From NCBI RefSeq assembly GCF_014649955.1, contig NZ_BMUA01000001.1:496001-560000 (forward strand): 64,000 bases of DNA, written 5' to 3'. Made by a program: the position numbers and the translations under genes. The stretch comes from Streptomyces violascens (GTDB lineage Bacteria > Actinomycetota > Actinomycetes > Streptomycetales > Streptomycetaceae). Shown one piece after another: positions 59,118 to 64,000 of the stretch; the first letter of the stretch is position 1, and each line of letters starts with the position of its first letter. The notes under the pieces are model-generated. The model saw only the letters and a program-made list of their open reading frames with translations, was not told where the DNA came from and did no database searches.

Positions 59118-59460
59118 CGGACGGGTCCCCCCCCCATCTGTCAGCAGAGGGAGTCGTCATCGCGGCGAGCACAACCCTCGTCCTCGCGATCTGTCAGCGG
59201 CGTTTTCGACGCGCAGCCGCGCGGCGCACATGAGCACCATCACGATCCGTCACCGTACGGAGCCCGCTGTGTAGGCGCCCGCCACATGTGTCGCCGACAC
59301 ACGTACCCGACCGGAACCGGAACCAAAGAGGCCACACCCGCAGCGGCGCCGCACGGGGCGCGCCGAGGCCCTGGTCCTGCGCGGTATCGGCCGGGGCCCC
59401 CACCCGGCCCCGACCCAGCGGCGAGGTCGGCCATGGGACGGCCTTGATCGACTGGTCACG

Positions 59461-59472
59461 CCCGGTACCGGG
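59461..59472. promoter_or_regulatory. 12-bp palindrome upstream of the MFS exporter
   Basis: CCCGGTACCGGG is a perfect palindrome 16 bases before the first possible start (GTG 59488) of the exporter gene. It could be an operator, but in GC-rich DNA a 12-bp palindrome may be chance. No regulator gene is adjacent. Confidence 0.35.
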
Positions 59473-59532
59473 ACATAAGGTCGATTAGTGGACGTCAGCG
59501 TCCACGCCCCTCGCACGAGGGCAAGGTCCGCC

Positions 59533-61080
59533 ATGACGAGTTCGCAGCCGATACCCACGACCGAGACCGCAGCCCCGGGCAAGAGAGGCGGCGGCAAGGG
59601 GATCGCGCTCCTGGTCATCGCCTCGTGCCAGTTGATGGTGGTGCTCGACGTCACCATCGTGAACATCGCGCTTCCACACATCCAGAACGCGTTGCACTTC
59701 TCGACCACGGGCCTGGCCTGGGTGGTCAGCGCCTACACCCTCACCTTCGGCGGGCTGCTCCTGCTCGGCGGGCGCACCGGTGACATCGTCGGCAGGCGCA
59801 GGGTCTTCATGTGCGGCGTGCTGCTCTTCGCGATCGCCTCCCTGCTCGGCGGACTGTCGCAGAACTCCGGCCAGCTGCTCGCGGCGCGGGCGATCCAGGG
59901 GGTCGGTGGCGCCGTCGCCTCGCCGACCGCCCTCGCGCTGATCACCACCACGTTCACCGAAGGCCTCGAACGCAACAGGGCGTTCGGTGTCTTCGCGGCG
60001 GTCTCCGCGGGCGGCGGCGCGATCGGTCTGCTCGCGGGCGGCATCCTCGTCGAATGGCTCAACTGGCGCTGGGTCCTGTTCGTCAACGTGCCGATCGCCG
60101 TGCTGATCCTGCTGGCCACCCCGCGGCACATCAAGGAGTCCGAGCGCCATTCCGGCCACTTCGACCTGGCAGGAGCGCTGACCTCCACGCTCGGTATGGT
60201 CGCGCTGGTCTACGGGTTCATCCGGGCTGCCCAGGAAGGGTGGCGCGACCCGTTCACGCTGGGGTCGTTCGGCGCCGCGGTGGTGCTCCTGTTCACCTTC
60301 GTCATGGTGGAGCGGCGCTCGCAGCAGCCGATCACCCCGCTGCACATGTTCGCCGACCGCAACCGCGCGGGCACGTACGGCATCATGCTGAGCCTGGCCG
60401 CCGCGATCTTCGGCATGTTCTTCTTCCTCACCCTGTTCGTGCAGGACGTGCTCGGCTTCACCCCGCTCCGGGCCGGTCTCGCCTTCCTTCCGGTCAGCGC
60501 GATCATCGCCGTGGGTGCGGGCCTGGCGTCCCAACTGCTGCCGAAATACGGGCCCAAGCCCTTCATGGTGACGGGCGCGATCCTGGCCGCGGCCGGGTTG
60601 TCGTGGCTCACGCAGACGGACATCCACTCCACCTATCTGGGGAGCATCCTGGGCCCGATCCTCGTCTTCGGCCTGGGCATGGGCCTCAACTTCGTCTCTC
60701 TGACGCTCATGGCCGTCTCCGGTGTCCCGCCGCACGAGGCGGGCGCCGCCTCCGGCATGCTCAACGCCACACAGCAGGTGGGCGGTTCACTGGGCCTGTC
60801 CATCCTGGTCACGGTGTTCGGCACGGCGAGCCGCAACGAGGCGACCGACCAGGTTCCGAAATTCCTGAGCCAGGCCGATCCGGCGCAGCGCCTGATGTTC
60901 CGGCGCACCGGCCAGCTGCCGCGCCCGTGGAGCGACCAGGTGCTCACGTCCGGGGTGTCCACGGCCTTCATCGTGGCCGCGATCTTCGCGGTGATGGCCG
61001 CGCTGATCGCCCTCCTGTGCATTCAGGTACGCCCCTCGGACCTCGAACGCCTCCAGGGCCCCAGGCCGACCGGCCCCTGA
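59533..61080 (+). CDS. DHA2-type (EmrB/QacA) MFS drug exporter
   Basis: About 515 residues with 14 predicted membrane helices form a proton-coupled multidrug exporter. IASCQLMVVLDVTIVNIALP is the DHA2 motif D1 on helix 1. LGGRTGDIVGRRRVF is motif A in the loop between helices 2 and 3. FAAVSAGGGAIGLLAGGILV followed by NWRWVLFVNVPIA is antiporter motif C. The ATG at 59533 is used; a GTG at 59488 would add 15 residues. The next gene is a P450 in the same direction, so exporter and oxidase may act on the same compound. Confidence 0.92.
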   Translation: MTSSQPIPTTETAAPGKRGGGKGIALLVIASCQLMVVLDVTIVNIALPHIQNALHFSTTGLAWVVSAYTLTFGGLLLLGGRTGDIVGRRRVFMCGVLLFAIASLLGGLSQNSGQLLAARAIQGVGGAVASPTALALITTTFTEGLERNRAFGVFAAVSAGGGAIGLLAGGILVEWLNWRWVLFVNVPIAVLILLATPRHIKESERHSGHFDLAGALTSTLGMVALVYGFIRAAQEGWRDPFTLGSFGAAVVLLFTFVMVERRSQQPITPLHMFADRNRAGTYGIMLSLAAAIFGMFFFLTLFVQDVLGFTPLRAGLAFLPVSAIIAVGAGLASQLLPKYGPKPFMVTGAILAAAGLSWLTQTDIHSTYLGSILGPILVFGLGMGLNFVSLTLMAVSGVPPHEAGAASGMLNATQQVGGSLGLSILVTVFGTASRNEATDQVPKFLSQADPAQRLMFRRTGQLPRPWSDQVLTSGVSTAFIVAAIFAVMAALIALLCIQVRPSDLERLQGPRPTGP

Positions 61081-61299
61081 GACACCCCCGCCTCCGCCCC
61101 CGACTCGCCCGGAAGGAACGGCACTTCGCAACACGAAGCACATGTGGCACAGCCGCACGACACGGCGCCGGGATGCGGAACGGCGCCGCCTGCGTGCTGC
61201 TTCGCGCCGGGTTCCGCGCCGCGCGGGTGGGAAGGATATTCGGGATCCGGGGACGATCCGATCCCCGTGTCGGCGGATTCCTTCCGGAGGTGCCCCACC

Positions 61300-62658
61300 G
61301 TGAGCACGACGATTCCCTCGCGTACGGGAAAGGCCCCGGGCGGATGGCCGTTGCTGGGCCACGCCTGGCAACTCCATTCACGTCCACTGGAGTTCCTGTC
61401 CTCGCTCCCCGCGCACGGAGACCTCGTACGCATCGGGATGGGCCCCTGGCCGGCGTACGTCGTCTGCGAACCGGACGCGGCCCACCGGATGCTCACCGAC
61501 TCCCGCACGTTCGACAAGGGCGGCCCGTTCTTCGACAAGGCGCGCGTGCTCTTCGGCAGCAGTCTGCCCATGGCGGGCTGGCAGGAGCACCGCTGGCAGC
61601 GCCGCCAGATGCAGCCCGCCTTCCAGAGCGACCGGATCGAGAAGTACGCCGTGGTCATGGGCGAGGAGGTCGACCGCATGACGTCTCGCTGGCGGCCCGG
61701 CCAACGCCTGGACGTCACCGACACGCTGACCACCCTGACCCTGCGCATCGTCACCCGCAGCGTGCTCGGCGCCGAAGCGCAGGACGAGGCCGTCGCCGAG
61801 GTACAGGAGAGCCTGCACACCGTGATCGACGGCATCTACCAGCGGGTGATGCTGCCGCTCGGCCCGCTCTACCGGCTGCCCACCCCCGCCAACCGCCGCT
61901 ACCGCCGCGCCTGCGAGCGACTGCACCGCGCCATCGACGGCATCATCGCCGAGCGTCGGGCATCCCCGGGCGGCGACGACCTGGTCTCCATGCTGCTGGC
62001 CGCGCGCAACGACGACACCGGCGAGCCGATGACCGACGTGGACATCCGCGATCAGCTCATGGTCATGATCGGTGCCGGGTTCGAAACCACCGCCAACAGC
62101 CTGGCGTTCGCCCTGTGGCTGCTCAGCCAGCACCCGGAGGCCGAGGCGCAGGTACACGCCGAGGTCGACCGGACCCTGGCCGGCCGTACGGCCACCACGA
62201 AGGATCTCGACGGCCTGACCTACACCCGGCGCGTCATCAACGAGGTCCTGCGCATGTATCCGGCGGGCTGGTTCTTCACCCGCGTCACCACCACCGACAC
62301 CACCCTCGCCGGTCGCCGCCTGCCCAAGGGCACGGCCCTCCTCTACAGCGCCTACCTCCTCCAGCACCGCCCCGAGCTGTTCCCCGACCCCGACCGCTTC
62401 GACCCCGACCGCTGGATCGGCCAGAACACCGACAGCCTGCCCCGGGGCACGTTCGTCTCGTTCGGCGGCGGGAACCGCAAGTGCATCGGCGACCAGTTCG
62501 CCCTCATCGAGATGACTCTGGCCCTGGCCACCGTCTGCACCCGCTGGAGCCTGCATCCCGACCCCGGCAGCACCATGACCGTCCAGGTCCGCGGCACCCT
62601 CGGTCCCGGCAGCCTGATCATGACCTGCCGGCCCCGGAGCAAGCCCGAGGAAGGCTGA
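61300..62658 (+). CDS. Cytochrome P450
   Basis: This 452-residue monooxygenase reads as follows. QLMVMIGAGFETTANSLAFA is the I-helix with the AGxETT oxygen-activation motif. INEVLRMYP is the K-helix ExxR. FVSFGGGNRKCIGDQFALIE is the haem-binding loop with C395. The N-terminus lacks a membrane anchor, as is normal for bacterial soluble P450s. The sequence resembles the CYP183/PtlI-like terpene and fatty-acid group from memory. GGAGG precedes the GTG at 61300; a longer frame from 61144 has no domain support. No terpene synthase or ferredoxin gene is adjacent. Confidence 0.93.
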   Translation: MSTTIPSRTGKAPGGWPLLGHAWQLHSRPLEFLSSLPAHGDLVRIGMGPWPAYVVCEPDAAHRMLTDSRTFDKGGPFFDKARVLFGSSLPMAGWQEHRWQRRQMQPAFQSDRIEKYAVVMGEEVDRMTSRWRPGQRLDVTDTLTTLTLRIVTRSVLGAEAQDEAVAEVQESLHTVIDGIYQRVMLPLGPLYRLPTPANRRYRRACERLHRAIDGIIAERRASPGGDDLVSMLLAARNDDTGEPMTDVDIRDQLMVMIGAGFETTANSLAFALWLLSQHPEAEAQVHAEVDRTLAGRTATTKDLDGLTYTRRVINEVLRMYPAGWFFTRVTTTDTTLAGRRLPKGTALLYSAYLLQHRPELFPDPDRFDPDRWIGQNTDSLPRGTFVSFGGGNRKCIGDQFALIEMTLALATVCTRWSLHPDPGSTMTVQVRGTLGPGSLIMTCRPRSKPEEG

Positions 62659-62802
62659 CTCCGCCGACCCACCGGCCGGCCCGGCCGCGAACCGGAATCG
62701 GAACCGCCTCCCGCCTCGCGCCGTCCTCCAGCGCGTGATCGTCGCGAGCGGCGGCGGCGCGAGGATCCCGGGCCTGCGGCTCTCCGGGTGGAGGTGGTGC
62801 GC

Positions 62803-64000
62803 GTGCGGGGACTGACCAACGCGGCCCGGTCACGGTCCGGCGCGTCCCAGGAGGACGCTTTCGGGCACACGATGTCGTTCGCGGCGCTGGCCCAGGCGCC
62901 GGACAGACGGCGTATCGAAGCATGGCTGCTGGCCTTCGTCGTCGTGATCACCCTGGGCGGCTACGCCTGCACCGGTCTGTCCATGCAGGGTCAGCTGCCT
63001 GCGGGATTCACCGGGTTCGCCGTCGCCGTGTTCCTGCTCGCGCTGGTCCCGCACCTGGCCGTACGGCGCTGGGCGGCGCGTGCCGATCCACTGCTCCTGC
63101 CGCTCGCCCTGCTGCTCACGGGCCTCGGCCTGGTCCTGCTGCATCGCCTGGACATCACGTACGTGGCCGAGCCCCGTCTGAAGATCGCCCCGGTGGGCAA
63201 CGGACAGCTGGTGTGGACGGTCATCGGCGTGGCGGTCTGCGTCGGCCTGCTGATCGTCCTGCGCGATCACCGCCGGCTCCAGCGCTACCTCTACCTGATG
63301 ATGGCCGTCGCCCTGGTGCTCCTGATGGCTCCCGCGTTCTCCAGCGCCGACCAGTTCGGCGCCAAGCGCTGGATCATGATGGGGCCGCTGTCCGTGCAGC
63401 CCGGCGAATTCGTGAAAATCATGATCGCGGTGTTCTTCGCGGGCTACCTCACCGTCAGCCGCGACGCGCTGGCCCTGTCCGGCCGCCGTCTCCTCGGCAT
63501 GCGGCTGCCACCCGGCCGCCGGCTCGGGCCGATCGTGGCGATCTGGGTGCTCAGCCTCCTGGTGCTGATCTTCGAGCGCGACCTCGGTACCTCCCTGATC
63601 TTCTTCGGCCTCTTCGTGATCATGCTGTACATGGCTACCGAGCGGACCAGTTGGGTGGTGTGCGGTCTGCTGATGGCGGTGGTCGGCGCGGCGGTGGTCG
63701 GTTCCCTAGAGCCGCACGTGCACGGCCGGGTCGAAGCCTGGCTGAACCCGATGGAAGCCTTCACGCCGGAGGGCGTCAAGGCGGGCCTCTCCAACCAGTT
63801 GGGGCAGGCCCTGTTCAGCTTCGGCAGCGGCGGCATCACCGGGACGGGCCTGGGCCAGGGGCATCCGGAGCTCGTCGGCTTCGCCGGGAACAGCGACTTC
63901 ATCCTCACCACCGTCGGCGAAGAGCTGGGCCTGGCCGGGGTGATGGCGGTCCTGCTCCTGTATGGGCTGCTCGCCCAGCGCGCCCTCCACACCGGGCTGC
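62803..64000 (+). CDS. FtsW/RodA/SpoVE-family peptidoglycan polymerase (3' truncated by window edge)
   Basis: The frame is open from GTG 62803, which follows GGAGG with eight bases between, to the window edge, about 399 residues. It has many membrane helices. FGAKRWIMMGPLSVQPGEFV is the conserved GAxRWI and QPSE-like block, here with glycine for the usual serine of QPSE. LLVLIFERDLGTSLIFFGLF carries the catalytic aspartate region. GLGQGHPELVGFAGNSDFIL followed by TVGEELGLAG is the PExxxDFIxxxxGEE signature of SEDS glycosyltransferases. In Streptomyces such genes often sit beside a penicillin-binding protein gene, which would lie beyond the edge. Confidence 0.92.
   Translation, partial: MRGLTNAARSRSGASQEDAFGHTMSFAALAQAPDRRRIEAWLLAFVVVITLGGYACTGLSMQGQLPAGFTGFAVAVFLLALVPHLAVRRWAARADPLLLPLALLLTGLGLVLLHRLDITYVAEPRLKIAPVGNGQLVWTVIGVAVCVGLLIVLRDHRRLQRYLYLMMAVALVLLMAPAFSSADQFGAKRWIMMGPLSVQPGEFVKIMIAVFFAGYLTVSRDALALSGRRLLGMRLPPGRRLGPIVAIWVLSLLVLIFERDLGTSLIFFGLFVIMLYMATERTSWVVCGLLMAVVGAAVVGSLEPHVHGRVEAWLNPMEAFTPEGVKAGLSNQLGQALFSFGSGGITGTGLGQGHPELVGFAGNSDFILTTVGEELGLAGVMAVLLLYGLLAQRALHTGL

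Larger units (their letters stand above)
58668..59532. other. Long intergenic stretch holding a decayed gene, C-tract and inverted repeats
   Basis: Apart from the minus-strand remnant at 58720-59082, no gene is recognised in 865 bp. Notable elements are an inverted repeat at 59084-59117, a run of nine C at 59127-59135 and the palindrome CCCGGTACCGGG at 59461-59472. Base composition becomes uneven here, as is usual for non-coding sequence in this genome. Confidence 0.5.

Noticed and set aside
1..64000. CRISPR arrays, rRNA, tRNA, insertion sequences, prophage
   Set aside because: No spaced identical repeats, no transposase or integrase motifs and no rRNA-like sequence were seen. tRNA genes were only looked for by eye, so a missed one is possible.

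Overview
The window is a 64 kb piece of an actinobacterial, almost certainly Streptomyces, chromosome. The DNA is very GC-rich, third codon positions are nearly all G or C, GTG and TTG starts are common, and many genes overlap by ATGA or GTGA. Families typical of the genus are present: DUF1707 and DUF6817 proteins, an MmyB-like XRE regulator, a mycothiol-type maleylpyruvate isomerase fold, a Tat-exported GlpQ, and MutAB with MeaB. I saw no rRNA, CRISPR array, insertion sequence or prophage.

Layout. 1-2.7 kb: the end of an alpha/beta hydrolase, a small ORF, a decayed SDR and a membrane PP2C phosphatase. 3.0-6.8 kb: a PaoABC-like molybdenum hydroxylase operon (2Fe-2S, FAD plus 4Fe-4S, and Mo subunits). 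7.3-12.1 kb: a purine-type operon (NCS2 permease, amidohydrolase, TauE/SafE protein) with a 20-bp perfect palindrome behind its promoter and a convergent LacI-family repressor gene. 12.3-18.7 kb: a family-5 uracil-DNA glycosylase, mutA-mutB-meaB reading leftward, and a 58-aa secreted peptide with a structured leader. 18.8-29.2 kb: glpQ, a NarK-like transporter, an Lnt-like amidohydrolase, a NarL-type two-component pair and a HelD/HelR-like helicase with a TetR neighbour.

30-36.6 kb: a 35-bp tandem repeat array, oleate hydratase, folD, a Doc-like toxin-antitoxin pair, an AhpD-fold protein without its cysteines, a VanX-like dipeptidase and a GNAT protein. 36.6-37.4 kb: a TetR gene and an SDR gene, both missing their N-termini and joined head to head, as one deletion would leave them. 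39.1-43.1 kb: a tightly coupled four-gene operon (Fe(II)/2-oxoglutarate oxygenase, APC permease, non-canonical ornithine-carbamoyltransferase-like enzyme, SDR). This is the best candidate for an undescribed amino-acid-modifying pathway.

43-64 kb: arylamine N-acetyltransferase, an orphan MacA-like efflux adaptor, nadE, a PadR/SnoaL pair divergent around a 36-bp inverted repeat, a secreted cutinase-SH3 protein, and an XRE/SDR pair divergent around a 23-bp palindrome. A second copy of the Pao-type 2Fe-2S and FAD genes follows. It carries the same 46-bp upstream block but has no Mo-subunit gene. Next come several small-molecule enzymes, two decayed genes, an EmrB-type exporter, a cytochrome P450, and the start of an FtsW/RodA-family gene that runs off the right edge.

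All homology statements come from reading translations and recalling families. No database search or alignment was run.
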